Below, in pieces: positions 52,095 through 60,615 of a stretch of 64,000 bases of DNA. The notes under the pieces were generated by a model. That model worked only from the letters and a program-made list of their open reading frames with translations, searched no databases and was not told where the DNA came from. Location: assembly GCF_900100295.1 (NCBI RefSeq), contig NZ_FNEV01000003.1, forward strand, positions 144,849 through 208,848, given 5' to 3'. Made by a program: the position numbers and the translations under genes. The DNA is from Salimicrobium halophilum (GTDB taxonomy: Bacteria > Bacillota > Bacilli > Bacillales > Halobacillaceae). The number at the start of each line of letters is the position of its first letter. The first letter of the stretch is position 1.

Positions 52095-52826
52095 TTACAA
52101 GTGTTTGATACGATTTTTATATTTCTCAATATGGGCATGGTTGTATTCCATGCCACCTTCGACATTCCCACTCACGAATACAGGAGGATCGATATTCCTA
52201 TCCTTCAGTTCCTTCACTACCTGCATCATCATTGAATTCATCACATAGGCGCCGATCACCGTAGACCCTGGTCCCATTTTCGTACCGTCTTCTCCTATTT
52301 CGACAAGAGCATCTCCATAAGGAATCATGTTGTCTATAACGTAATCCGCTACATCTTCAAGTTTTTTATCGGAAGGATGACGGGACTCCTTGTCTCTGTA
52401 TGAGGTAGAGGTCAGCGCCACGACAGTCAGTCCTTTCTCTTTCGCTTCCATCGCCATTTCGATAGGAAGACTATTGATACCAGAAGTAGAGATAATGATG
52501 ATAACTTCTCCTTCTTTCACGCGATAATTCTTAAGTATGTGCTCAGCGTATCCCTGCATCTTTTCAATCTGGGAGCTTTTTACAGCCCCTTCATGCAGCA
52601 TGGTACTGGTTTCGAACATCGGATTTACCGGCACAAGACCTCCAGCACGGAAAAACACCTCTTCTACAAGCATGTGAGAATGTCCGCATCCGAACAGATG
52701 CACCAATCCGTCTTTTTGGATAGAGTCAGCGATTCTTTTCGAAACTTGTCTTATGACGTTCATTTGGTGATGCTCCACGTCACTTAAAAGCTCGTTTATC
52801 TTCTTACTGTAGTCCTCCTGCAACAC
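52095..52826 (-). CDS. SIS-domain sugar-phosphate-binding protein (UPF0309-like)
   Basis: This 243-residue protein has one SIS domain: LVHLFGCGHSHMLVEEVFFR at the N-terminal side and ISTSGINSLPIEMAMEAKE as the phosphate loop. This pattern belongs to the uncharacterised UPF0309 group, distinct from the FrlB deglycase and from GmhA. It probably isomerises or cleaves a phosphorylated amino sugar or sugar-amino-acid compound (inference). The GTG at 52826 has AGGAGG 7 bases upstream. It sits between MBL and kinase genes. Confidence 0.8.
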   Translation of the reverse strand: MLQEDYSKKINELLSDVEHHQMNVIRQVSKRIADSIQKDGLVHLFGCGHSHMLVEEVFFRAGGLVPVNPMFETSTMLHEGAVKSSQIEKMQGYAEHILKNYRVKEGEVIIIISTSGINSLPIEMAMEAKEKGLTVVALTSTSYRDKESRHPSDKKLEDVADYVIDNMIPYGDALVEIGEDGTKMGPGSTVIGAYVMNSMMMQVVKELKDRNIDPPVFVSGNVEGGMEYNHAHIEKYKNRIKHL

Positions 52827-52837
52827 AGCCCTTCCTC

Positions 52838-53578
52838 CTACTCTATAATGTTTTTCGGAATCCCCATGTTCTCGAATGTTTCCTTCGCTTTCGTGATGTG
52901 CGCATTCCCGTTTTTCAGGGCAGGCTGGAAGTGACCCGGAAGCAGCACTTCTACGTCCAGCCGGGATAGCTTGCTTATGCTTTCTGATAAGTCGTGAATG
53001 GAGAAATCTTTGGTATAAAGCATAGAAATCTTGCCATCAAACAACACAGTATCTCCACTGAACAGATAATCCGCATTTTCTCCCTGTACGTGGAAAGCCA
53101 TATCGAACCTGGAATGACCTGGGGTGTCGTAAACCGTTACTTTCAGGGAGCCAATTTGAAACTGGTCTCCTTCTTTCAAAGGCAAAGCCTCACATCCCTC
53201 GAAACGATACGTCTCAGGGTAAAATCCGGCTTTTTTCGCCTGCAATAGATCGATGGCTTCCTCATCACCGCTTTTTAGAACAGAGAGAGCCTCTGCATTG
53301 GCATATACCTCTGACCCTAGATCTCTTTTCAGCTTGGAAGCCCCGCCGGCATGATCTGCGTGAATGTGAGTCAGGAATATATAGGTGATGGACTCAAGAT
53401 CTATCCCCTCCTGTTTCAGATGAAGGTACATAGCTTCTATCGACTCCCCGGTTCCGGTATCAATAAGAGCCGCTTCCCCTTCACTCTGAAGCACATACAC
53501 ATTGCAATCAGAAGGGTGCGTCCAATCCATTCCCATCTTCCCACTGGCAACGATAGACACGTGCTCATTTATTCTCAT
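52838..53578 (-). CDS. MBL-fold metal-dependent hydrolase
   Basis: This 246-residue metallo-beta-lactamase-fold protein keeps the metal ligands: THIHADHAGG, the His in DTPGHSRFD, the Asp in LFSGDTVLF and the final LLPGHFQPA. Such proteins hydrolyse thioesters, lactones or phosphodiesters. The ATG at 53578 follows AAGGAGTG, overlapping no other gene. In this operon a lactonase-like step acting on an oxidised sugar from the Gfo/Idh/MocA dehydrogenase is a reasonable idea, but no direct evidence exists. Confidence 0.85.
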   Translation of the reverse strand: MRINEHVSIVASGKMGMDWTHPSDCNVYVLQSEGEAALIDTGTGESIEAMYLHLKQEGIDLESITYIFLTHIHADHAGGASKLKRDLGSEVYANAEALSVLKSGDEEAIDLLQAKKAGFYPETYRFEGCEALPLKEGDQFQIGSLKVTVYDTPGHSRFDMAFHVQGENADYLFSGDTVLFDGKISMLYTKDFSIHDLSESISKLSRLDVEVLLPGHFQPALKNGNAHITKAKETFENMGIPKNIIE

Positions 53579-53582
53579 CTTT

Positions 53583-54041
53583 TCACTCCTTGACTTGCAC
53601 AATCATCTCGAGCTCCACAGGCGCTCCGAAAGGAAGTTCCCCGGCACCGAGAGCCGCTCTTGCGTGATTCCCTTTTTCGCCGAACACCTCAATCAACAGC
53701 TCAGAAGCTCCATTGATTACTAGAGGCTGTTCTCCGAAGTTTTCTGCCGATCGTACGTAACCGATTACTCGGACAAATCGTTCGACACGGTCAAGAGACC
53801 CGAGCACCGATTCAATTTCACCGAGACAATTCAGTGCAGCGAGCCGGGCCGCTTCTTTTGCTTCTTCTATATCTATCGATTCGCCGAGCTTCCCTACGTA
53901 TTTCATTTCTGAGCCTACTTCCGGGGTCTGGCCGGATATAAACAATAAATTATCGACTTGAACTCCCGGTACGAATGTGAACCTTGGCTCAATCACGGGA
54001 ACCTCTATTTCCAATTCTTTCAGACGCTCATATACACTCAC
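53583..54041 (-). CDS. RidA-family (YjgF-like) enamine/imine deaminase
   Basis: This 152-residue protein has the YjgF/RidA fold, with FISGQTPEVG and the conserved Arg in NHARAALGAGELPFGAPVE. RidA proteins hydrolyse reactive enamines such as 2-aminoacrylate released by PLP-dependent dehydratases. The operon also encodes a threonine-synthase-like PLP enzyme, a natural source of such intermediates, so the pairing is meaningful. The GTG start at 54041 has AAGGAGG about 9 bases upstream. It lies 14 bases after the Gfo/Idh/MocA gene. Confidence 0.88.
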   Translation of the reverse strand: MSVYERLKELEIEVPVIEPRFTFVPGVQVDNLLFISGQTPEVGSEMKYVGKLGESIDIEEAKEAARLAALNCLGEIESVLGSLDRVERFVRVIGYVRSAENFGEQPLVINGASELLIEVFGEKGNHARAALGAGELPFGAPVELEMIVQVKE

Positions 54042-54055
54042 TCGCCTGTCCTCCT

Positions 54056-55084
54056 TCAGAATTTCACTGGTCTTCCTTCTTCCGCGGACTGCACAATGGC
54101 ATCAGCTATCTTGAGACCTTCCACTGAATCCGAAACAGGAGCAATCTCATTTTCTTCCTTTCTTTCTATCAGCCTCAGGAAATAATTCAATTCAGACCTG
54201 ATCGCTCCTCCAATACCGTCAATCTCTGTCGACCATAGAGTCAATGCAGGGCGTTCCGTTCTTGTCTCCGTGTTGATAGAATATCCGGGATGGTTCAGAG
54301 CATACGTCGCCGTTCCCTTCTCTCCAATCACTTCTATATCTGCATCAATCGTTCCATCGAGCTCAAGCGTCTCCACCAGGTTTCTTGGCCCGCCTTCAGG
54401 GTAAAGCCAGGACGAATCAATAGAAGCAATCACTCCATTTTCAAAGGTAAGCACGGCAGAAAAGAGATCCGGGTGCTTGAATCCGCTTATATTTCTTTCA
54501 GAAGCGTATACTTCTACACATGGACTCCCGGCATACCATAGCGCCAAATCAATGTCGTGAATGCCGGATTCATATACCGGGTGAACCCTTTTTCCGAAAT
54601 GGGCGAACCAGGATTTGCTGAAATTCCTCTTCGCACGGATCATCGCTACCTTCCCCAGCCTTCCTTCTCTCACCGCCCTGTAAATAGAATAGTAAGGAGA
54701 GCTGAATCTGCTTATATTCCCAACCAGTACGTGCTTTCCTTTCTCTTTGGCCAATTCATCAATTTGCTTCGCTTCCTGTACACTCGTCGCTATCGGCTTT
54801 TCGATGAATACGTGTTTGTTACTCTTCAAAGCATTTATTGCGTATGCACCATGGGTACTTTCATCACTTACGATATCGACGGCGTCCACTTCTTCATCAT
54901 TTATCATTTCGTTGGCATCCACATACGTTTTCTTGACATCGAATTCTTTTTCCACATTTTGCAGTGCCTCTTCAGATATATCAGCCACCGCTACGACCTC
55001 ACATCCTGGAAGCTCGGAAAGAACATTCAAATGAAGACGTCCGAATCGTCCGGCTCCTATGATTCCGATTTTAATGGTAGACAT
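54056..55084 (-). CDS. Gfo/Idh/MocA-family oxidoreductase
   Basis: This 342-residue dehydrogenase has an N-terminal NAD(P)-binding fold (IKIGIIGAGRFGRLHLNVL) and the family's EKP motif in HVFIEKPIATSV. The C-terminal domain contains ESGIHDIDLALWY, with the Asp and His used in catalysis. Family members oxidise inositols, glucose-6-phosphate or amino sugars, or act on sugar ring carbons. The ATG at 55084 has AGGTGG 7 bases upstream. It lies 13 bases after an ABC permease gene, which suggests it acts on the imported compound. Confidence 0.9.
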   Translation of the reverse strand: MSTIKIGIIGAGRFGRLHLNVLSELPGCEVVAVADISEEALQNVEKEFDVKKTYVDANEMINDEEVDAVDIVSDESTHGAYAINALKSNKHVFIEKPIATSVQEAKQIDELAKEKGKHVLVGNISRFSSPYYSIYRAVREGRLGKVAMIRAKRNFSKSWFAHFGKRVHPVYESGIHDIDLALWYAGSPCVEVYASERNISGFKHPDLFSAVLTFENGVIASIDSSWLYPEGGPRNLVETLELDGTIDADIEVIGEKGTATYALNHPGYSINTETRTERPALTLWSTEIDGIGGAIRSELNYFLRLIERKEENEIAPVSDSVEGLKIADAIVQSAEEGRPVKF

Positions 55085-55097
55085 CACCTAACCACCT

Positions 55098-55901
55098 CTA
55101 CTTTATCGATCCTTCTGTCAGTCCGCGTACGAAATACTTACCTACAATCCCGAAGAAAATCAGTACAGGAATCACTGTGAGCATGCCACCCGCTGTCGTC
55201 CATCCCCAGCGTACGGTGTACTGACCCATGATCTGATTCATCCCTACGGTGAGCACCTGGTTCGCCTCACTTGATATGAGAACAGAAGCGAATGCGAATT
55301 CCGTCCAGGATACTACGAAGGAATACACAGCGATCGTCGCCAGTCCAGGCGCAATAAGAGGCAAGATAATCTGGAACAGAATCCTCAGTTGTCCTGCTCC
55401 GTCTACTGCAGCAGATTCATCCAACGAAGGCGGGATACTCTTGAAGAACCCGCTCATCAACCACGTCGCAAACGGTGCGGCGAACGTAACGTTGATGATG
55501 ATCAGACTCCACAGGTTATCAATCAGATTGACACCAGACATAAGGTTGTACACAGGAACCAGTAATAGCATCGTCGGAAAAATGAAAGTAGCCAGAATCA
55601 GGTAGTAGAAGAACTTCCTTCCCTTGAATTCCATCCGGTAAATAGCGTAGGAAGCAGGCACCACCAGCGCCGTAGTGATGATCATCGTTCCGAATGAAAC
55701 GAACAGACTGTTCCTCAAATTCGTCAAATAAGGGGTCGCATTGATCAATTCGTTATAGTGTTGAAGCGTCCATTCTTTCGGCCAGAAATCCGCCTGCAGA
55801 ATCTGATCCGGCAATTTGAAAGAAGAGATGGCCACCCAGTAGAAAGGGAAAGCAATCAACAATACGAGCGCAATCCCATAGATCCATTTAAATAGCTTCA
55901 T
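55098..55901 (-). CDS. Carbohydrate ABC transporter permease (MalG type)
   Basis: This 267-residue membrane protein has six hydrophobic segments and the EAA loop DESAAVDGAGQLRILFQIIL. It pairs with the upstream MalF-type permease 17 bases away and with the binding lipoprotein. No ATPase is encoded in the operon, so a shared MsmX-type ATPase is likely. Downstream genes encode metabolic enzymes for the cargo. Confidence 0.9.
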   Translation of the reverse strand: MKLFKWIYGIALVLLIAFPFYWVAISSFKLPDQILQADFWPKEWTLQHYNELINATPYLTNLRNSLFVSFGTMIITTALVVPASYAIYRMEFKGRKFFYYLILATFIFPTMLLLVPVYNLMSGVNLIDNLWSLIIINVTFAAPFATWLMSGFFKSIPPSLDESAAVDGAGQLRILFQIILPLIAPGLATIAVYSFVVSWTEFAFASVLISSEANQVLTVGMNQIMGQYTVRWGWTTAGGMLTVIPVLIFFGIVGKYFVRGLTEGSIK

Positions 55902-55918
55902 ATAAATTCTTTCCCCCC

Positions 55919-56821
55919 TTAATCCTTCGGTGCAGCAAAACGGACGAACAATACAGCAAACATAATCAGGAATAGAGCCGTAACCACGGACATAGCGGAA
56001 GCATTTCCAAGATTATAACTCTCAAAGGCTTCCTGATAGATGAGAACGGGTACGGTTGTCGTCGTCCCCGCCGGACCTCCTTCTGTCAGGGAATGTATCA
56101 GGTCGAAAATATTGAACATCCATAATGTCCCGACAAGCCCCAGCGCAAAAGTGGTGTGTTGCAGCGAGGGGAGCGTAATCTTCCAGAATTCCTGCCACTT
56201 GTTCGCTCCGTCCATCGCAGAAGCTTCATACAATTCTTTCGGGATTCCCGAAAGACCTGCCAATAGAATAACCGCAAGGAAAGGGAACCAGTGCCATGAA
56301 TTGATGAAAATAATGACAAACAGTGACCACGTCGAATCGCCCAACAGATTCAAAGGCTCCCCGATAATGTTGAGGGATAATAGCACATCATTCAGAACCC
56401 CGTAGGAACCGTTCAGAATCCACTGCCAGAATATCGCGACGACGATAGTCGGAATCACCCATGGAATAATCATCCATGTCCTCGCCATCTGTGAAATTTT
56501 ACGATTGTTGTTCAGAAGCAGTGCCACCGAAAAAGCAAGAATCGTTTGCACCACCATGTTACCGACGACCCAAAGCAGACTCTTCTGCCAGGCTCCCCAG
56601 TAAGCAGCCGAGCCGAATACATTCATATAGTTCTCAAAACCGACGAAATCTCCCTGTGTTCCGACGAACCCTGTACTGTAAAAGCTTTCCCGTATTACAG
56701 AACTGAGGGGCAGGAACACGGTCAATAATATCCAGATAACCAGCGGACCTACAAGCAGATAAGGCATCGCTTTCCTTATCCTGTTCTTCTTTTTTCTTAC
56801 CCGCGTTTGTTTAGCGACCAT
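55919..56821 (-). CDS. Carbohydrate ABC transporter permease (MalF type)
   Basis: This 300-residue protein has a short basic N-terminus, six membrane segments and the EAA loop YEASAMDGANKWQEFWKITL. The ATG at 56821 is chosen because AAAGGGAGG lies 8 bases upstream, while an ATG at 56845 would translate it. A hairpin at 56870-56898 separates it from the binding-protein gene. Confidence 0.9.
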   Translation of the reverse strand: MVAKQTRVRKKKNRIRKAMPYLLVGPLVIWILLTVFLPLSSVIRESFYSTGFVGTQGDFVGFENYMNVFGSAAYWGAWQKSLLWVVGNMVVQTILAFSVALLLNNNRKISQMARTWMIIPWVIPTIVVAIFWQWILNGSYGVLNDVLLSLNIIGEPLNLLGDSTWSLFVIIFINSWHWFPFLAVILLAGLSGIPKELYEASAMDGANKWQEFWKITLPSLQHTTFALGLVGTLWMFNIFDLIHSLTEGGPAGTTTTVPVLIYQEAFESYNLGNASAMSVVTALFLIMFAVLFVRFAAPKD

Positions 56822-56869
56822 CAGTACAGCCTCCCTTTCGCTCAACGGCTCCCCTCCTTCAATGAAGGC

Positions 56870-56898
56870 CCGGAGAAATTCTCACGTTGATTCTCCGG
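56870..56898 (-). terminator. Intra-operon hairpin after the binding-protein gene
   Basis: CCGGAGAA pairs with TTCTCCGG around a 13-base loop. It lacks a T tract, so it is more likely an mRNA 3'-end stabiliser, as between malE and malF, than a terminator. The other ABC operon in this window has a hairpin in the same position. Confidence 0.55.
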
Positions 56899-56919
56899 AC
56901 CATAATGAAAATAAACTAT

Positions 56920-58266
56920 TTATTCTATCGCTGCCTCCATCTGTTGCTGTCCCCATTCGACAGCTTCCTCGGCACTCATGCCATTGGATATCATCTGCCC
57001 GAGGGTATCAGCTAGAATGTTCGGACCGGAAATCTGACCGACTTCAGAAGACACTCCATCCGTGAACCCGAACAATGCCCCGTTTTCTGCAATGTCCATT
57101 AACGTACGGACTTCTTCTTCATATTGAGAAACGACTTCGTTGCTCCAATAAGCATCCGATTCCATCGCCGATTCTGTCACAGGTAGGAACAATCCAGGTT
57201 CTGCATTGATGAACTCTGCATAGTTCTCAGGTGTATATAGGTAATCGAAGAACGTTTTGATCGCTTCCTGCTTTTGCTCATCTTCTGTCAGCATCATGAT
57301 CCCGTTAGAATAATAGATACTTCCTTCTTCTCCGCCTTCAGCCACAGGCATAGGAACTACACCCAGGTCTTCTGCCGGTCTTCCGGATTCTTCTTCAAAT
57401 GGTGCCAAATATTGGCCCTTTTCGATTGCCATAGCGGCATTCCCTGAGTTAAACTGTGCCTGTGGCTCTCCCCATGTATACGTGTTACTGTCATTTGGAG
57501 AGTATTCCAGAAGCTCCGCATACATCTCATACGCTTTCACCGTTGCAGGTTGATTGAAATTGATATTATTGTCGCCATCAATAATATCTTTGGCTCCTGC
57601 AGTGATCATGAACGTATAGAGGACCTGATCGGTAGCCAGTGACTTCGATGCAGGAAGCGCAATACCGTTACGATCTTCTGTATCAAGTGCTTGTACAGCT
57701 GCCGTTAGTTCTTCCCACGTTTGCGGAGCTTCCAATCCTTCTTCTTCAAGGAAATCTGCCCGGTACCATAGAGCCTGTACCATCCCGAAAATAGGCAGCG
57801 CCCACGTCGTGTCATCATACTGATAAGGAGTAATAGCTGATTCTGTGAACCCATGCTCTTCATTCAAAGATTCATAAATCTCATCCATCGGTTGTACAAC
57901 GCCCAAGTCCTGGATCAGCGTCGTGTAATCCGGAAGGGTGAACAATAAATCAGGACCATTCCCGGCCTGAATCGCTGCAGGGAACTGAGAATAAGCATCA
58001 TCCCAACTCTGCACCTGGGGTTTCACTTCAATATCATCATGTTCCTCATTGAATTGCTGGATAACTTGATTAAATCGTTCCACCCTTTGTGGCGGCTCTT
58101 CCATGTGCCAAAGTGTTACTTCTGTGACACCGCCTTCACTATCACCGGAATTATCTCCTCCATCTTCATCTCCACCGGTATTGTCGCCGGAACATCCTGC
58201 TATAACAAGTACTAAAAGAAGCATGAAACCACTCAACCAGACAAACCTGTTCCTTTTGTTCTTCAT
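56920..58266 (-). CDS. Sugar ABC transporter substrate-binding lipoprotein
   Basis: This 448-residue family 1 solute-binding protein has a signal peptide ending VIAGC and a long Asp/Gly/Ser-rich acidic linker, common in halophile lipoproteins. The mature start VTEVTLWHMEEPPQRV and internal SYPPD-like turns fit the family. It begins 1 base after the threonine-synthase-like stop, so the importer is embedded in the middle of the catabolic operon. The ligand is unknown; the operon content points to a sugar linked to an amino acid. Confidence 0.9.
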   Translation of the reverse strand: MKNKRNRFVWLSGFMLLLVLVIAGCSGDNTGGDEDGGDNSGDSEGGVTEVTLWHMEEPPQRVERFNQVIQQFNEEHDDIEVKPQVQSWDDAYSQFPAAIQAGNGPDLLFTLPDYTTLIQDLGVVQPMDEIYESLNEEHGFTESAITPYQYDDTTWALPIFGMVQALWYRADFLEEEGLEAPQTWEELTAAVQALDTEDRNGIALPASKSLATDQVLYTFMITAGAKDIIDGDNNINFNQPATVKAYEMYAELLEYSPNDSNTYTWGEPQAQFNSGNAAMAIEKGQYLAPFEEESGRPAEDLGVVPMPVAEGGEEGSIYYSNGIMMLTEDEQKQEAIKTFFDYLYTPENYAEFINAEPGLFLPVTESAMESDAYWSNEVVSQYEEEVRTLMDIAENGALFGFTDGVSSEVGQISGPNILADTLGQMISNGMSAEEAVEWGQQQMEAAIE

Positions 58267-58267
58267 C

Positions 58268-59449
58268 TTATTTCCTCCCCTGTTTTAAAGCTGATGCATC
58301 TTTCAAGCCATGACCAGTACAGACACATACCACACTTTCATCCGAGTCCATCCCTCCACCATCGACCATCTTCCTTAAAGCAGCGATAGCCGTCGAAGAA
58401 GATGGTTCTACGAATATTCCTTCAGACTCAGCCAGTAATGATAATCCCCTCATTATTTCATCATCAGAGACAGCGATAGCCACTCCACCGGATTCCCTGA
58501 TCGTCTCAAGCGTCCTTGTTCCGTCATCCGGATAGCTCGTCAAAGGATCTGCGATGCCGCCAGCTACCGTCTTTTCTTTCACTTTCCACGGACCTACCTT
58601 CTCTTCCCCTTGCTCGAACGCTTTGGCAATCGGGGCACATGCTTCTGCCTGTACACCTACCATCTTAGGAAGATTCTCGATCATCCCCGCTTTCTTCAAC
58701 TCCTGGAACCCTTTGTAACACCCAACAAGTAGTGGACCTGCACCGATCGGGATGATGATATGGTCAGGAACTTCGCCATACTGCTCATAAATTTCATAAG
58801 CAAGCGTCTTGTCTCCTTCAATCGCATAAGGATTCAAAAACGTCGATGTCAAATTGAGCCATCCCTGTTCAAGAGCTACACGCTTCGCAATGTCATAAGC
58901 GTCGCTGAATGTCCCTTCCACTGCTTTGATTTCAGCGCCGAACACTTCCATCATCGTCAGCTTCTCCTGAGGCGTCGTTTCCGGAACGCAGATCTCACAC
59001 ATAATCCCTGCTCTCGCAGCGTAAGCAGCAGCGGCCACCCCCGTATTCCCCGTAGAAGCCGTCACCACCTTATCTATCCCTCTCTCTTTAGCCAATGTCA
59101 AGGCCACCGATAGAGGCCTATCTTTAAAAGATAAGGTCGGGTTCCCTGCTTCATTTTTCAGAAAGACAGTAGATACCCCCAGTTTTTCCGCTAACGTTTC
59201 GCCTTCGAGGAACGGGGTTCTCCCTTCCCCGAGAGATACTGGTGCTGTAGTACCAGTCACAGGTAACAGTTTTCTGTACTTCCAGATCCCCGGCCACTCA
59301 TCTTTGAACAACTTTTTTTCCTCTGAAAAAATCATCTCGTAGTCATATTCCACATCCAGGCTATGGCCACAAAGCTTGCATTCGTAGATGATGTCCACTT
59401 CGTGCTTATGCCCGCAATTCACACATACAAGTGCTTTGATATGTTCCAA
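58268..59449 (-). CDS. Threonine synthase-like PLP enzyme with N-terminal zinc ribbon
   Basis: This 393-residue fold-type II PLP enzyme has an N-terminal Cys4 zinc ribbon (CVNCGHKHE and YECKLCGHS), then the PLP Lys in NPTLSFKDRPLSV, and ASTGNTGVAAAAYAARAG as the phosphate-binding region. It resembles ThrC and the threonine-synthase-like lyases (cysteate synthase, diaminopropionate ammonia-lyase). The TTG at 59449 is chosen because AGGAGG lies 6 bases upstream. A biosynthetic role is unlikely inside a sugar-importer operon; a catabolic eliminase producing ammonia and a keto acid is more likely (inference). Confidence 0.85.
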   Translation of the reverse strand: MEHIKALVCVNCGHKHEVDIIYECKLCGHSLDVEYDYEMIFSEEKKLFKDEWPGIWKYRKLLPVTGTTAPVSLGEGRTPFLEGETLAEKLGVSTVFLKNEAGNPTLSFKDRPLSVALTLAKERGIDKVVTASTGNTGVAAAAYAARAGIMCEICVPETTPQEKLTMMEVFGAEIKAVEGTFSDAYDIAKRVALEQGWLNLTSTFLNPYAIEGDKTLAYEIYEQYGEVPDHIIIPIGAGPLLVGCYKGFQELKKAGMIENLPKMVGVQAEACAPIAKAFEQGEEKVGPWKVKEKTVAGGIADPLTSYPDDGTRTLETIRESGGVAIAVSDDEIMRGLSLLAESEGIFVEPSSSTAIAALRKMVDGGGMDSDESVVCVCTGHGLKDASALKQGRK

Positions 59450-59460
59450 TAATCTCCTCC

Positions 59461-60615
59461 TCACTTGCACACATCTGTTACAACGTCATAGTACATACGG
59501 TATGCAGCCTGTAGCTGGTCCCTGTCGATGAATTCGTTGTCCGAGTGTGCTTGTGCTATATCGCCGGGTCCACAGACAACGACATCCACTCCATCCACTT
59601 CCCCGAATAATGCTCCGTCTGTCCAAAATCCCAGCCCAATAACTTCTGTGTCCTGGTCAAATTCCTTGGAGTATGCCCTTTTCAGACTGTGTACAATCCG
59701 GCTATTCGAATCGGTCTCGAGAGAACGATGAGGAACACCATTAAATACCGCTGATTCATGAACCACCCCTTTCATTTCGGGATCCTCTTGTTTCAGTTCT
59801 TCGATCATCTGCTGCAGACCATCGATCACATCAGATTCTTTCTCTCCCGGCAGAAGTCGCTGTTCGAACTTCACTTCACATCTGGCAGGTACAATGACCG
59901 GTCTGGTACCTCCAGAAATTTCACCGATATTCATCGTGCTTTCCCCGAGCAGCGCATGCCTGTTTTGTCTGATACGAGGCAGGTAGTCTCTTCTAACTTT
60001 CTGTATCCAATCCGTCGCCTTATAAATAGCGTTGATTCCCTTGAACGGCGTACTTCCGTGTACCGCTTCTCCTTCGAAAATGGCTTCTCCCCACACCACC
60101 CCCTTATGGGCGATTCCGATTTCCATATTTGTGGGTTCACCGACAATAGCGTAATCAGCTCTTACTCCATCTTTCACTAATTCATAGGCTCCTGGACTGT
60201 AATTCTCTTCACCTATCGTAGCTGTAAAAAGAAGTGTTCCTCTCATATTCTCTCGGTTTTGATAAATATCTTTCGTCACGACGGTCATCGCCGCAAGTGC
60301 CCCTTTCATATCGACACTCCCACGCCCGTATATGCGTCCATTCTCAAGGTAAGGCTGAAAAGGGTGCTCCATATCGTAGGGTGGGACCGTATCCATATGT
60401 CCGTTCAACATAAGGACAGGACCCGGGTCATCACCTTCGACAGTGGCAATCAGGTTACATCTACCATCCACCACTTCCCTGAGCTCCACCACCACCCCTT
60501 CTTTCTCCAGGTAGTCTTTCAGAAACTCAGCAAAACGCTGCTCGTGCCCTTCCGTCTCCTGATGACTTTCGATCTTTATCATCTCGAACAGAAGCTCTTC
60601 TACCTCAACGCTCAT
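59461..60615 (-). CDS. M20-family amidohydrolase/peptidase (ArgE/DapE type)
   Basis: This 384-residue zinc hydrolase would cleave an amide bond, either an N-acyl amino acid or a small peptide. Metal ligands are in LNGHMDTVP, RGSVDMKGALAAM and the ATIGEENYSPG region with the catalytic Glu, and a dimerisation domain lies at about 185-300. The ATG at 60615 overlaps the previous stop as ATGA. In context it probably releases an amino acid or amino sugar from the imported compound. ArgE in arginine synthesis is less likely because no arg genes are nearby. Confidence 0.87.
   Translation of the reverse strand: MSVEVEELLFEMIKIESHQETEGHEQRFAEFLKDYLEKEGVVVELREVVDGRCNLIATVEGDDPGPVLMLNGHMDTVPPYDMEHPFQPYLENGRIYGRGSVDMKGALAAMTVVTKDIYQNRENMRGTLLFTATIGEENYSPGAYELVKDGVRADYAIVGEPTNMEIGIAHKGVVWGEAIFEGEAVHGSTPFKGINAIYKATDWIQKVRRDYLPRIRQNRHALLGESTMNIGEISGGTRPVIVPARCEVKFEQRLLPGEKESDVIDGLQQMIEELKQEDPEMKGVVHESAVFNGVPHRSLETDSNSRIVHSLKRAYSKEFDQDTEVIGLGFWTDGALFGEVDGVDVVVCGPGDIAQAHSDNEFIDRDQLQAAYRMYYDVVTDVCK

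Noticed and set aside
58268-60615. Threonine-synthase-like and M20 genes as part of threonine, arginine or lysine biosynthesis
   Set aside because: No other biosynthetic gene of those pathways is near, and both are embedded in a sugar-importer operon.
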